A DNA stretch of 34,062 nt from a virus (IMGVR_UViG_3300037488_002163:1-34062), one strand, 5' to 3'; positions 1-7,795 are shown, counted from the first letter of the stretch. The notes: generated by a model not told the origin, from the sequence alone. Numbers and translations are program-made.

Positions 1-102
1 GAGTTAAAGCCGAAAAAAACCAAGGGAAATGAAATATTTTGCCCCCCAAGATATAGCAAAGAAAAATTACTTGAAGAGCTTAACAAAGCAGTGAAGGGGT
101 AA
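1..102 (+). CDS. C-terminal end of an unidentified protein (partial)
   Basis: The first base starts an open frame of 33 codons that ends at TAA 100-102; its start lies left of the window. The visible tail is lysine- and glutamate-rich and probably helical (…YSKEKLLEELNKAVKG). It carries no motif that I recognise. The next gene begins 3 bases after its stop, so it was probably the preceding member of the same rightward operon. Joining the right end of the window to this end gives an immediate stop (GCG AGT TAA), so this is not simply the missing end of the ABC-type protein at 33689. Confidence 0.55.
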   Translation, partial: ELKPKKTKGNEIFCPPRYSKEKLLEELNKAVKG

Positions 103-105
103 ACA

Positions 106-354
106 ATGATTTTTAAAATGCTTAAATCATTTTTTAAAAAAAAGGTTGAAACACTAGATGCAATTTATTGCTCAGAGTTAATGGAAACAGTAGACAGGGC
201 GCTAAGAGTAAAGCTCCTAGATGAGTCAACAGGGCTGAAAAAGGAAGAGCTAGGCGTTTATTGTGTTGGATATTACGACGGGGCTTTTGTAGCGATTGAG
301 GCAGTAAACGGGATACTAAAAACAATAATTAAAGAGTGCGAGGCAAAAAAATGA
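106..354 (+). CDS. hypothetical protein, 82 aa
   Basis: ATG start 3 bases after the preceding stop, with a GGGG-containing ribosome site (GAAGGGGTAAAC) 6-10 bases upstream. The N-terminus is basic and hydrophobic (MIFKMLKSFFKKK) and could lie on a membrane or nucleic acid; the rest is a mixed soluble sequence. No family was recognised. Its TGA overlaps the ATG of the next gene (ATGA at 351-354), which implies translational coupling. The tight packing of 106-1318 is typical of a phage accessory or late-early operon. Confidence 0.65.
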   Translation: MIFKMLKSFFKKKVETLDAIYCSELMETVDRALRVKLLDESTGLKKEELGVYCVGYYDGAFVAIEAVNGILKTIIKECEAKK

Positions 355-578
355 AACAGGCAATGAAAGCATTAGGATTAATAAAAGATCTTGATTGGTA
401 CTATAAGGATTACTCACAAGTTTCAGACCCAAGACAATTGTCAATAGACATTATACTAATGAAAACCTCCAGCAGCGCGGCTCAGGTTGTTTTTACTATC
501 GAAAAAGACGATCAATTAATGGCAAAAAAAGAAATCTTAAAGGCAATAGAAAAATTATGGTTCAGCGAAAACAAGTAA
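351..578 (+). CDS. hypothetical protein, 75 aa
   Basis: I chose ATG 351, which overlaps the previous stop as ATGA, over an in-frame GTG at 336. The upstream GAG/AGG-containing stretch fits as a ribosome site. The protein is a small mixed-charge soluble polypeptide (MKQAMKALGL at the start, WFSENK at the end) with no recognised domain. It overlaps the following HTH gene by 22 bases in a different frame. This supports a compact operon but leaves the role unknown. Confidence 0.6.
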   Translation: MKQAMKALGLIKDLDWYYKDYSQVSDPRQLSIDIILMKTSSSAAQVVFTIEKDDQLMAKKEILKAIEKLWFSENK

Positions 579-748
579 GGCAAAGAAAAATATACACAGC
601 GGAGCAAAAGCAGTACGCGGTTGAACGATCGATTCAGATTGGGGCAACGCGCTACAGCCGAAGAACCGGCCTGTCATTATCAACGTTAAACAAATGGTTA
701 AAAGAATATCGGGCAGGTGTTGAGCTAACGGCTACAGGTCACAGATGA
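557..748 (+). CDS. small helix-turn-helix DNA-binding protein, 63 aa
   Basis: Residues about 12-50 (YTAEQKQYAVERSIQIG… then SLSTLNKWLKEYR) look like the HTH found at the N-terminus of IS3-type transposase OrfA proteins and of related small phage regulators. The segment RRTGLSLSTLNKWLKEY would be the turn and recognition helix. The protein ends soon after the HTH, so it has no catalytic part and is not a transposase. It starts inside the previous gene and its stop overlaps the next start (ATGA at 745). A role in transcriptional control or in DNA recognition is inferred only from the fold. Confidence 0.6.
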   Translation: MVQRKQVRQRKIYTAEQKQYAVERSIQIGATRYSRRTGLSLSTLNKWLKEYRAGVELTATGHR

Positions 749-1032
749 CCACCCCAACACAAGAAGAGCTAAATATAATTGCCAGTGATTTTATCTGTAC
801 CGACATATATATGATTAACGGCTCAGCAGGTATAAATTTTTTAACGTTAACCGTTACCCCTAACAGGTATAAATACTGGCCGCAGTTCTTCTTTTCCGTT
901 GATTTTGAGGTCAAAGCTTCTGAGCCGCTTTATATTTATTATCACAAAATAAAAAAGTTTTACATTTTGGCATACAAACAATTGGAGAAAATGCAAAAAA
1001 ATGAACTTCTCAAACATGCAAAAAGAACTTGA
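745..1032 (+). CDS. hypothetical protein, 95 aa
   Basis: Starts at ATG 745, overlapping the preceding TGA, so it is probably translationally coupled. The sequence is rich in aromatic residues and predicted beta structure in the middle (PNRYKYWPQFFFSVDFEV) and ends in a basic, helical tail. No family was recognised. Its 3' end overlaps the next gene by 32 bases in another frame. Confidence 0.6.
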   Translation: MTTPTQEELNIIASDFICTDIYMINGSAGINFLTLTVTPNRYKYWPQFFFSVDFEVKASEPLYIYYHKIKKFYILAYKQLEKMQKNELLKHAKRT

Positions 1033-1318
1033 AGGCATCGGATTTGTACTAAATGAAAACGGGAGCATGACAAAATCAACAGATGAGTATGAGTTAACGC
1101 TAGAAAATTTGAGCCATGAGAGGCTGTCTTGTTTCCAGTTTAGAGTTGAGCGCCTAGAAGTCTTCGCAAGGAAATGCTTCAAAACTCTCTCGCACAGGAC
1201 AAGGGGCGAGACTATGCAGGCAGTGCTACAGGCTATCGACTGCATTAATAATGCAGAATCATCGGATGATATAAAAAAATGGCGGCCAATGTTTACAGCT
1301 GGGAGGAATCATTTCTAA
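1001..1318 (+). CDS. hypothetical protein, 105 aa
   Basis: ATG 1001 is preceded by GGAGA about 12 bases upstream; an alternative ATG at 1016 has no ribosome site. The protein is soluble and mixed alpha/beta, with a basic middle (SHRTRGETMQAVLQAID) and no recognised domain. It is the last gene of the leftmost cluster: 125 non-coding bases with a promoter follow its TAA. Confidence 0.6.
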   Translation: MNFSNMQKELEGIGFVLNENGSMTKSTDEYELTLENLSHERLSCFQFRVERLEVFARKCFKTLSHRTRGETMQAVLQAIDCINNAESSDDIKKWRPMFTAGRNHF

Positions 1319-1378
1319 TTGTTCCACGTCAAACATTTTCACCCCCAAAAAATAAAAATAAAAATTATTTCCAGAATC

Positions 1379-1406
1379 TTGACTAACCGCCCAGAACTAC
1401 TATATT
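1379..1406 (+). promoter_or_regulatory. sigma70-like promoter upstream of the lysis/fibre genes
   Basis: TTGACT (1379-1384), a 16-base spacer and TATATT (1401-1406) closely match the bacterial vegetative promoter. It is the only good promoter seen in the gap 1319-1443 and lies 38 bases before the holin-like gene, so it probably starts the long rightward late transcript. Based on consensus matching only. Confidence 0.6.
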
Positions 1407-1443
1407 CAATTAAACTGGACAATAACCGAGCGGAACAACAAAG

Positions 1444-1749
1444 ATGCCAGAAGAAGACCCGAGACAAAAAATTCTTAGCGATATCATAAAAAACCCAACT
1501 CTTTTAATCCTTGTCCTTGTTTTTATGGGTTACATAGATATCAGGGGGCTTCCAACATCAATTGAAAAGATTGGTGCAAACGGTGCAGAAAGCCTAGATT
1601 CAATTAAAAACGAGATCACATTTCTTAGGCGAGATATCCGCGAACAAGTAGACGAAATAAAACAAAACCAAGAAATAATTGGCAAAGAAATTCTACAGAC
1701 CAAAGAAAGAGTGTTACTGCTTGAGAATATCAACAAGCAAGGCCGCTGA
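1444..1749 (+). CDS. putative holin-like membrane protein, 101 aa
   Basis: Residues about 17-33 (NPTLLILVLVFMGYIDI) form one membrane-spanning segment. An acidic N-terminal region precedes it, and from about residue 50 a long charged helix with heptad-like spacing (EITFLRRDIREQVDEIKQN) follows. One-pass proteins of this size in front of lysis genes are often holins or holin partners in phages. The position after a promoter and before the DUF5675 gene supports that role, but no named holin family was recognised. No obvious Shine-Dalgarno is seen just before the ATG (…GAGCGGAACAACAAAG). Confidence 0.55.
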   Translation: MPEEDPRQKILSDIIKNPTLLILVLVFMGYIDIRGLPTSIEKIGANGAESLDSIKNEITFLRRDIREQVDEIKQNQEIIGKEILQTKERVLLLENINKQGR

Positions 1750-1756
1750 TTATTTC

Positions 1757-1867
1757 ATGTTTGCCTTTTCGTCGATTGCCGCACCTACATTTATCCTAAT
1801 ATTTTCAGGGTTGCTACTCATTGTCACAGCCAAAAATTTTATTAGAGCGCGATTATTTAGACGATAG
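1757..1867 (+). CDS. small one-pass membrane peptide, 36 aa (possible second lysis protein)
   Basis: The frame encodes a strongly hydrophobic segment (FAFSSIAAPTFILIFSGLLL) followed by a basic tail ending in RARLFRR. Such a short protein with a membrane helix and positive end resembles small holins or antiholins. The start is uncertain: ATG 1757 lacks a good ribosome site, and in-frame TTG codons at 1679 and 1721 inside the preceding gene would give 62 or 48 residues. It overlaps the next gene by 47 bases. Dense overlap is common in phage lysis cassettes, but this could be a chance frame. Confidence 0.4.
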   Translation: MFAFSSIAAPTFILIFSGLLLIVTAKNFIRARLFRR

Positions 1868-2249
1868 AACCATTGGTTGTTTATCGTACACGCAAGACTC
1901 AAAAAATTACGAGTTTGCAACGATAGAACCAAAATGGTTAAACAATAAAAAAAACGTTTCATGCGTACCAGAGGGCGAATACAACGCCGCAAAATATCCA
2001 TCTAAGAATTTTAGAATGACGTTTTGTGTAAGTGTTACCGACAGAACAGGTATTTTATTTCACGCTGGGAACCAAGCAAAAGAAACGGAAGGCTGCATCT
2101 TGCTAGGTGAGCACTTTGTAATGAGAAAAACCGGCGGTTTATGGCTGTCCAACTCAGCAAAAGCAATCAATTATTTTTTAGAATCCCTAAAAGACGTTAA
2201 AAGTTTTACATTAATTATCAAGCGACGAGTAACAAAAAATGGCAGTTAG
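1821..2249 (+). CDS. DUF5675 family protein, 142 aa (possible lysis enzyme)
   Basis: The sequence follows the DUF5675 pattern: an N-terminal LLERDYLDDRTIGCL strand, a central NVSCVPEGEY block, then RTGILFHAGNQAKETEGCIL near residues 75-94, with the conserved His, Asn, Gly-Cys-Ile. This family is widespread in phages and often lies beside lysis genes. A wall-acting, L,D-peptidase-like role has been suggested by position and by the H…GC motif, but I treat that as inference. The only usable start after the upstream stop (1797) is TTG 1821, with AGGG about 10 bases before it. It overlaps the fibre gene by 11 bases. Confidence 0.75.
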   Translation: MSQPKILLERDYLDDRTIGCLSYTQDSKNYEFATIEPKWLNNKKNVSCVPEGEYNAAKYPSKNFRMTFCVSVTDRTGILFHAGNQAKETEGCILLGEHFVMRKTGGLWLSNSAKAINYFLESLKDVKSFTLIIKRRVTKNGS

Positions 2250-5157
2250 TGAACTAAAATTTTACGCAAACGGCGAAAAGCTTTTTAGACAATACCCTAT
2301 TCTTACTACGACTTATATTTGGGTATTGGTCAAATCATCTTACATTGCGTCCCAGTCTCATTCCACTTATGCCGATATCTCTGATGATATATGTGACACC
2401 GCAGGTTACGCACACGTTGACGCAACTGGTGGCGCGTTTATTAATACCTACGACCCCGATTTTGCCAACCCAACCTTTGCGGCAGGCAGCGAAGGAAAAT
2501 ACGTAGTTTTATGCACAAAAGCGGCGGGCGTTCCTGTTAATTTGGTTGGTCTTTACGATGTAGAAGTTGGCTCAGTCGGTGATGTTCAGTTTAATACGGC
2601 TTTTGTTATTAATGCTGGCGGTTTGCTTGATTATAACATTGAAGGCTGGACGTACGGTGGTGGCGGTGGCGGTGGCGGCGGTGGTGGTGGAAATGAACCA
2701 CCTCCAAGCGGAGCAGTCACCGAAGTAATTGTTACACAAATCGCAAGAGCGGCCGCCCCTTCGTCTTACCCGCTGAATTTTTGCGTTCCTTACGCTAAGG
2801 GCATTCTTGCTAATAACTCAACGTTTGCTTTATACGATTCAAGCGACGTTAAAAAGGCGGCACAGTTTGACGCGTTTGAGCGATGGGAAGACACATCAAT
2901 CAAAATGTTGCACGTGTGCACAGATACTTTTTACACTGCAAACACAGCAAAAACTTTTAAATTAAAATCGGGCGACTCGCAAAATTTCCCAGCGGCGGCA
3001 ACTGTTACGCAAGCGTCGGGCGTTACGACCGTTAGTTTCAACGGAAATAATTATGTAACGAATGATAACGCATTCACCTTTTTCAACGGGTGGAGCGTTT
3101 ACATGCTAAACGCTAAAGACAACCTAAAATATACTTCACTCTTTGCAGCAAACACCACTATTATTGAGAATGGAGAGGTGCGCGTTGTATTAAAAAGCAC
3201 GGGCGTAATAAAAAATGGGGCAACCGTTCTATTTGATTTTATTTTAAGACAATATTTTTACCCACTTTCTAGCGCGCTTGAAATTGAACTAACTGTTTTT
3301 AACACAAACCCGGAAGGCACCTATGCTTATGCTTACTCAGCAAGCTCAGGGATAGGAAATGCATTAAGAATTTCTGTGCAGGAGTACGGGTTTGAAAAAA
3401 CAGGGAATTTTAACAGACTTTTTGCGGCGGGGGACATAGCAGACCACGATCAAACAAGCACAAGCGATCTGCATTTTAAGCAAAATGGATCTATAACCAA
3501 AACAGGCGCGATAAACTCCCCTTATACATTTTCTTATTCAGGGATAGGAACGGGCGGCAAATCAAAAGGCGCGTTTAAATTTTTTGAAACATCCGGCGCA
3601 CAATATAATATGTGTTGGAAAAGAATGTGGAAAGAATACCCACAAGCGATTCAGGTTGGGCAAGCAGGCGCAAAAATAAAGTTTCATTTTACGGACTCAG
3701 TTCCAGACACCGTGTGGCCAAGCATGGTCGGCAGCAATATATATAGATTCCCTAACACATTTTTTTCTACTGGGTACGGTACAGCAAAAACCCACAACCT
3801 TTTATTTATTCTCGGCACCGTTTCAGATGCAGAACTAAAAGCAAAAAATGAAATATTTCAAGAGGAATATTTAGTAGCACGTGCGTCATTAGACTACATA
3901 CGATCAACCAAGGTATTCGGTGATTATTTATTATCAAGCGCTGCAACAACAGCTTATGACAACAGATTCCAGTCTAATTTTAATCTAGGGTTTTGGAACG
4001 AAATCAGCGGAACATCAGTCTCTAAAAATCAGGTGATGTACGGTTGGAACCGTTTTGGCAACAGAAGACACACGTCAGAAGAGCAGGCTGTAATTAATTC
4101 TCAAGCGAGATGCGACGGCCTTTATAACGGCTCGCATTTCGGCCCTTTCAAGCAAGTTTTGCAATTTTTAAGAACAGGTATAGAAAAATATTATTATTAT
4201 GCAGCGATAGAATCCCACTGCTTTGCAGACTTGCATATATGCCACGCCCCGCGCAAAGGCTACTGGGATGTTTCTGGCACCTACACAGAAATTGACTTGC
4301 CAGCCGGTGAGTGTCTAGCTTCTTCGCACGATAATTTGGATTGCTATACACGTAATATGCAGATGAACCATCTGCATAATTCGACGCTTCACACACTATG
4401 GCTGATGGAGAAAAAATATTGGTATAAAGAAGTGTCTCAAAAAGTTATGGCATGGATGAAGACAATGTTTGATAACTGGCTACCGCCCACAGGGTACGCC
4501 GTTACATATACGTCAAGTCCCCAGACCCGCCCCCTAGCCGAAGCAGAAAGAGAATGGGGAAACCCCCTGCTTGTTGCGTGCGACCTAGCTCACTGCTTTA
4601 ACAATAAACAATTTTTTGAGGATGTGGCAGTAAAAATTGTTAATTTTTTAGTAACATGGGTAAAAACAACAAGAAATAAAGTCCACCGAGGCGTTATCGT
4701 CGGTACGCACGACTTTTCGCAAGGCACTGGATATTGGTCTCAGGATGGAAACGGTAACACATACCCATTCACAACAGACACCGGTTGTAACCCGTGGATG
4801 GCTGGACATTTGCTAAATTCACTGGCAGATTTTAGGGATTTATCTATACGTTTCAACGTTGCATTTAACCCCGATTTTTACGAAATGATCAGGCAGTGCA
4901 TAACCTACCTAATGCAGTGGGGAAGGGATGGCGCGGGGGACTGGTTATACGTAGAAACACACACACAAAAAGACATTTATTTCGACCCCCTTGCCTACTC
5001 GTTAAAATACTGGGGAGCATATTTTAATAACTCAGCATGGCAGGCAGAAGCCCTAAGAGTTCATAATTACACGCTTGGAAGAGTCGCCCAAGCTTCTTAC
5101 GGCTATGGCTACGAAGAAATTTATAAGCCAGGCCAATTCAAGTTATTTAACACTTAA
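2239..5157 (+). CDS. tail fibre / receptor-binding protein with lyase-like (PcRGLX/YetA-type) region, 972 aa
   Basis: Three parts can be seen. Residues 1-139 are an anchoring domain that is also present alone in the next gene (shared TYxWVLVKS, STYA.IS…C.TAGYAH.AT, PTF and KY). Residues 140-151 are twelve glycines, followed by NEPPPSG, a flexible linker. From about 160 on, the start (SYPLNFCVPYAKGILANNS… then RWEDTSIKML) resembles the N-terminal RIFT-barrel of exo-rhamnogalacturonan-lyase-like proteins, and the long helical, Trp/Tyr/His-rich C-terminus (HFGPFKQVLQF, DWLYVETHTQKD) fits an alpha/alpha barrel. This is the architecture of a phage depolymerase that cuts a surface polysaccharide. 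Enzyme activity and substrate are inferred. A terminator follows the stop. Confidence 0.75.
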   Translation: MAVSELKFYANGEKLFRQYPILTTTYIWVLVKSSYIASQSHSTYADISDDICDTAGYAHVDATGGAFINTYDPDFANPTFAAGSEGKYVVLCTKAAGVPVNLVGLYDVEVGSVGDVQFNTAFVINAGGLLDYNIEGWTYGGGGGGGGGGGGNEPPPSGAVTEVIVTQIARAAAPSSYPLNFCVPYAKGILANNSTFALYDSSDVKKAAQFDAFERWEDTSIKMLHVCTDTFYTANTAKTFKLKSGDSQNFPAAATVTQASGVTTVSFNGNNYVTNDNAFTFFNGWSVYMLNAKDNLKYTSLFAANTTIIENGEVRVVLKSTGVIKNGATVLFDFILRQYFYPLSSALEIELTVFNTNPEGTYAYAYSASSGIGNALRISVQEYGFEKTGNFNRLFAAGDIADHDQTSTSDLHFKQNGSITKTGAINSPYTFSYSGIGTGGKSKGAFKFFETSGAQYNMCWKRMWKEYPQAIQVGQAGAKIKFHFTDSVPDTVWPSMVGSNIYRFPNTFFSTGYGTAKTHNLLFILGTVSDAELKAKNEIFQEEYLVARASLDYIRSTKVFGDYLLSSAATTAYDNRFQSNFNLGFWNEISGTSVSKNQVMYGWNRFGNRRHTSEEQAVINSQARCDGLYNGSHFGPFKQVLQFLRTGIEKYYYYAAIESHCFADLHICHAPRKGYWDVSGTYTEIDLPAGECLASSHDNLDCYTRNMQMNHLHNSTLHTLWLMEKKYWYKEVSQKVMAWMKTMFDNWLPPTGYAVTYTSSPQTRPLAEAEREWGNPLLVACDLAHCFNNKQFFEDVAVKIVNFLVTWVKTTRNKVHRGVIVGTHDFSQGTGYWSQDGNGNTYPFTTDTGCNPWMAGHLLNSLADFRDLSIRFNVAFNPDFYEMIRQCITYLMQWGRDGAGDWLYVETHTQKDIYFDPLAYSLKYWGAYFNNSAWQAEALRVHNYTLGRVAQASYGYGYEEIYKPGQFKLFNT
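2656..2691 (+). repeat. poly-glycine codon tract (12 Gly)
   Basis: Twelve consecutive glycine codons, mixed GGT and GGC with a final GGA, encode the linker between the anchor domain and the enzyme-like part of the 972-residue fibre. It is the most G-rich stretch in an otherwise AT-rich window. The mixed codons argue against a simple slippage artefact, but length variation between isolates would be expected. Confidence 0.9.
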
Positions 5158-5177
5158 TAATTTATTTTAATTTTAGC

Positions 5178-5204
5178 AAAGCCCCATTTTTTGGGGCTTT
5201 TTAG
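5178..5204 (+). terminator. rho-independent terminator after the fibre gene
   Basis: AAAGCCCC (5178-5185), a 7-base T-rich loop and GGGGCTTT (5193-5200), followed by TT, form a perfect 8-bp stem with a short T tail. It lies 20 bases after the fibre stop. No new promoter is seen before the next gene, so termination may be partial and serve to lower expression of downstream genes. Confidence 0.85.
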
Positions 5205-5236
5205 TTTCTATCGTCCAAAAAAATGAGGGTTCAAAA

Positions 5237-5677
5237 ATGGCAGAATTAGCCGCAAGTAATTTTAAATTCGCGACTTTAGGACAGCTTAGATGGCTTGAGA
5301 TCCCGTGGACTTCAACCGCGCATTATTGGGTTTTGGTTAAATCGACAAAAACACCAGCAATGACAGACTCTACTTATGCAAACATTTCGTCAAACCTTTG
5401 TACGTCGGCGGGTTATGCGCATCAAAACGCGACAAATAAAGTTTTTTTAAGCTCGGCAAATGCAAACGCACCAGACTGCGACTCCCCCACTTTTGGCGAT
5501 AATAAAGCGTGTAAATACCTATATTTATTGTCCGGGACTTATTCCTCACCTCAGTCTGGCGACAGAATTATTGGTCATTGGAATTTAGACACCCCAGGCA
5601 GCGCCGACATAACAATCAACGGCCCTATAAATTTAGACGCCCAGGGCGTCTGCAAATTCCCATTCACCAGCTGGTAA
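5237..5677 (+). CDS. short tail-appendage protein sharing the fibre anchor domain, 146 aa
   Basis: Nearly the whole protein aligns by eye with residues 1-139 of the 972-residue fibre: AHYWVLVKS, DSTYANISSNLCTSAGYAHQNAT, SPTF and KYLYLLSG, then GHWNLDT.GSADI.IN. It therefore consists of an anchor-type domain without an enzymatic extension. It may cap or share the fibre attachment site, or be the stub left by domain exchange. RBS GAGGG lies 7-11 bases before ATG 5237. The domain itself is not one I can name. Confidence 0.65.
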   Translation: MAELAASNFKFATLGQLRWLEIPWTSTAHYWVLVKSTKTPAMTDSTYANISSNLCTSAGYAHQNATNKVFLSSANANAPDCDSPTFGDNKACKYLYLLSGTYSSPQSGDRIIGHWNLDTPGSADITINGPINLDAQGVCKFPFTSW

Positions 5678-5703
5678 AAAATTAAATAACTGAGGGCATA
5701 AAC

Positions 5704-6597
5704 ATGCTAGTTGATCTACTACGTGCAACAACGACAAGCACCGGCACCGCAAGCATATCGTTAACACGGAAAGGCTCTCACCCTATGCCGTCTGACCACC
5801 CTATTTTTAGCACCGTTAATGGTGTTGAGATTGGTTACTCAATCAAAACCGGCGCAGGAATTGTGGTTGAAGTTGGCCGCGGAACATTGAGCGGCAACGG
5901 TGCAACGCTTTCCAGAACTTACCCCCACACAACGTGGGCGGCGGGAACAACCACGCTAACGATTGCAAAGGGTGCAACAGCAATCAACTTGACCGATGCA
6001 AGTTACGACGTCGATTTTGGGTTAAATGCAGCTAATGTTTTTGGTGAGCACGATTGCAGAGACGGCGCAACAAGCCGCCTATTAATCCCTCCCCACCTAG
6101 GTAACTTGTCGGCGGTTGCTTTTTCGCTGACTGCTCTCAAGGTTTATTACATGCCGTTCAAAGTCCAATCGCTTTCTTATACGTCCGGCGTTGTAGTTAG
6201 GCACACCGGCGCAGGCACGCCAAACTATGTTGCGGCATTGCACCAACGCAAAAACAATGGAAACCCTGGTCCAGCCATATACAGCTCAGCAAGCACCGCA
6301 ATCACAGTTGCTGAAGGACAGAACCTTTTTGCGTGGACGGGTGGCAATAAAATGGTGCCAGCTGGCCAATATTTTATTTCAATTTGCTGCGACGCGGTAG
6401 ACAACGTAGCTAGAGCGACAACGACTCAAGGCTTCATGCCGACAACTTTGGGGTCAAATAATACAGGGCATATAGGTACTAACGTGCATTTTCTTTCTGA
6501 AGTTATTACGGCGCCGCTTGCGATCCCAGCGAGCCACGGCACTTTAGTTGAAGAGTATCAAACGTATGTCCCTATCGTAGCCCTTAAATCTGCCTAA
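5704..6597 (+). CDS. putative virion/tail appendage protein, 297 aa
   Basis: Gly-, Thr- and Ala-rich sequence of predicted beta structure with few charged residues, as is usual for phage fibre or tail-tip proteins (LLRATTTSTGTASISLTRKG, VEVGRGTLSGNGATLSRTYP). The RBS TGAGGGC lies 6-12 bases upstream. It sits between two other appendage-like genes in the same orientation. No named family was recognised; the structural call rests on composition and context. Confidence 0.55.
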   Translation: MLVDLLRATTTSTGTASISLTRKGSHPMPSDHPIFSTVNGVEIGYSIKTGAGIVVEVGRGTLSGNGATLSRTYPHTTWAAGTTTLTIAKGATAINLTDASYDVDFGLNAANVFGEHDCRDGATSRLLIPPHLGNLSAVAFSLTALKVYYMPFKVQSLSYTSGVVVRHTGAGTPNYVAALHQRKNNGNPGPAIYSSASTAITVAEGQNLFAWTGGNKMVPAGQYFISICCDAVDNVARATTTQGFMPTTLGSNNTGHIGTNVHFLSEVITAPLAIPASHGTLVEEYQTYVPIVALKSA

Positions 6598-6616
6598 TTT
6601 TTTGAGGTAATTAATC

Positions 6617-7312
6617 ATGATTTTAGGCGATTTAATCCTTGGTCAAAACGTCATCGGGGTGCAAGAATCAAGCACCCCCGACCAAGAGCTACCCCCAACA
6701 ACGTTGGGCACGATCAGCTACCCAGTGACGGGAGAGCAGTCTGGCACTTACTCAGGTCAACCGGCTGGGCTTGCTGTAATAACTCCGCTCCCGCAAACGA
6801 TTGGCGGCGCAAGCACAGAAACAACCGTTTTCACGCCTGCCAATGTTCAGTTTTTTGCGCGGACAATTACGTTTTCAGTTAACGCGAATAACGTCACAGT
6901 ATTCACGCCTGCAAATGTTAATTTTTATGCAATCCCTGCGATTTTCAGTCAGTTTTCAGTTGGCACGCTTGTTTTTACACCCGCTGAAATTAATTTTAAA
7001 TCCTTGCCTATTCAGTTTTCCGTAACACAAAACGTTGTCACTTTATTTACACCGGCAAGTTTTGGATTCCAAAAAACTGACATCCAATTTATTCAGTCGT
7101 TTTCAACTGTCACTACATTCGCGCCGGCTGAAATTAATTTTTATAGTGTTCCAATCCAAATATTCGTCCCGCAAAAAACAGAAACCGTATTTAGTCCGGC
7201 AGAATTCGGATTTTATGCGGTGAAATTAAATGTGGGGGCGATTGTGCTTGGAAATCCCAAGTACATCTTTGACCTTAAGTATTCGGTTAAATCTTTCGAT
7301 TATATTTTGTAA
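6617..7312 (+). CDS. repeat-containing putative virion protein, 231 aa
   Basis: After a 70-residue N-terminal part, residues 71-190 are five perfect-length repeats of 24 residues, with a partial sixth at about 191-207. Each begins with (V/L/T)F(T/S/A)PA and continues with an aromatic at position 9 and a short beta-strand such as IQFSV. No insertion or deletion breaks the register. Such repeats usually make beta-solenoid or Ig-like rods in virion proteins. The C-terminus (NPKYIFDLKYSVKSFDYIL) is distinct. RBS TGAGGTAAT precedes the ATG. A fibre or spike role is inferred from neighbours. Confidence 0.6.
   Translation: MILGDLILGQNVIGVQESSTPDQELPPTTLGTISYPVTGEQSGTYSGQPAGLAVITPLPQTIGGASTETTVFTPANVQFFARTITFSVNANNVTVFTPANVNFYAIPAIFSQFSVGTLVFTPAEINFKSLPIQFSVTQNVVTLFTPASFGFQKTDIQFIQSFSTVTTFAPAEINFYSVPIQIFVPQKTETVFSPAEFGFYAVKLNVGAIVLGNPKYIFDLKYSVKSFDYIL
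6827..7186 (+). repeat. five 72-bp coding repeats (24-residue protein repeats)
   Basis: Unit starts are at 6827, 6899, 6971, 7043 and 7115, with a sixth partial unit from 7187. The protein repeats align without gaps (VFTPANVQF…, VFTPANVNF…, VFTPAEINF…, LFTPASFGF…, TFAPAEINF…, VFSPAEFGF…). The nucleotide sequences have diverged, so the amplification is old and kept by selection on the protein. Confidence 0.9.
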
Positions 7313-7327
7313 AAACAGAGGTGATTT

Positions 7328-7795
7328 ATGGCAGAGGGTAAGCTTTTAGCTGGTAATAATTTTATTGCGAAAACTTGGGACGGTACGATTTTAATGTCTA
7401 CCATCCCATCTCGCTCGTACAAAATGGCGTTGTATACAGGGGCATCAAATGCGGCCGATCTAACGCAAACAGTTATTGGTAATTTAACAAACGAAGTAGC
7501 AGCTCAAAACGGTTATGTTGCTGGAGGTTTTGCGATTACAGGATTAACAGTAACCTCCCCAGCGGCTGGGCAATTTTTGCTTAAAGCAACAAATTTACAG
7601 ATCCAAGCTACCGGCGGTAGTTTAGTTTTCCGCCACGTTGTTATTTACGACAATACCACCGGTATTATCTGTTACACCAGCGCTTCAAATTTGATTAGCG
7701 GTGTTGCAACAGATTTAACAATCACTGCAAACAACTACTTTGTGGCTGATTTAACAACCAACGGCATGATGTTGTATAGAGCTAACAACGCTTAA
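7328..7795 (+). CDS. putative virion structural protein, 155 aa
   Basis: Starts with RBS GAGGTGATT before ATG 7328. The sequence (LAGNNFIAKTWDGTILMSTIPSRSYKMALYTGA then alternating hydrophobic strands) is a beta-rich, Thr/Ala/Asn-rich type common among phage decoration, fibre-base and tail appendage proteins. No lysine-rich DNA-binding or enzyme motif is seen. The call rests on composition and position among fibre genes. Confidence 0.5.
   Translation: MAEGKLLAGNNFIAKTWDGTILMSTIPSRSYKMALYTGASNAADLTQTVIGNLTNEVAAQNGYVAGGFAITGLTVTSPAAGQFLLKATNLQIQATGGSLVFRHVVIYDNTTGIICYTSASNLISGVATDLTITANNYFVADLTTNGMMLYRANNA

Noticed and set aside
557-748. Insertion sequence
   Set aside because: Only an HTH is encoded; no catalytic domain, terminal inverted repeats or target duplication were seen.
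2656-2691. G-quadruplex element in the fibre gene
   Set aside because: The tract is GG-spaced by single T/C and simply encodes glycine; no regulatory context supports more than a linker.
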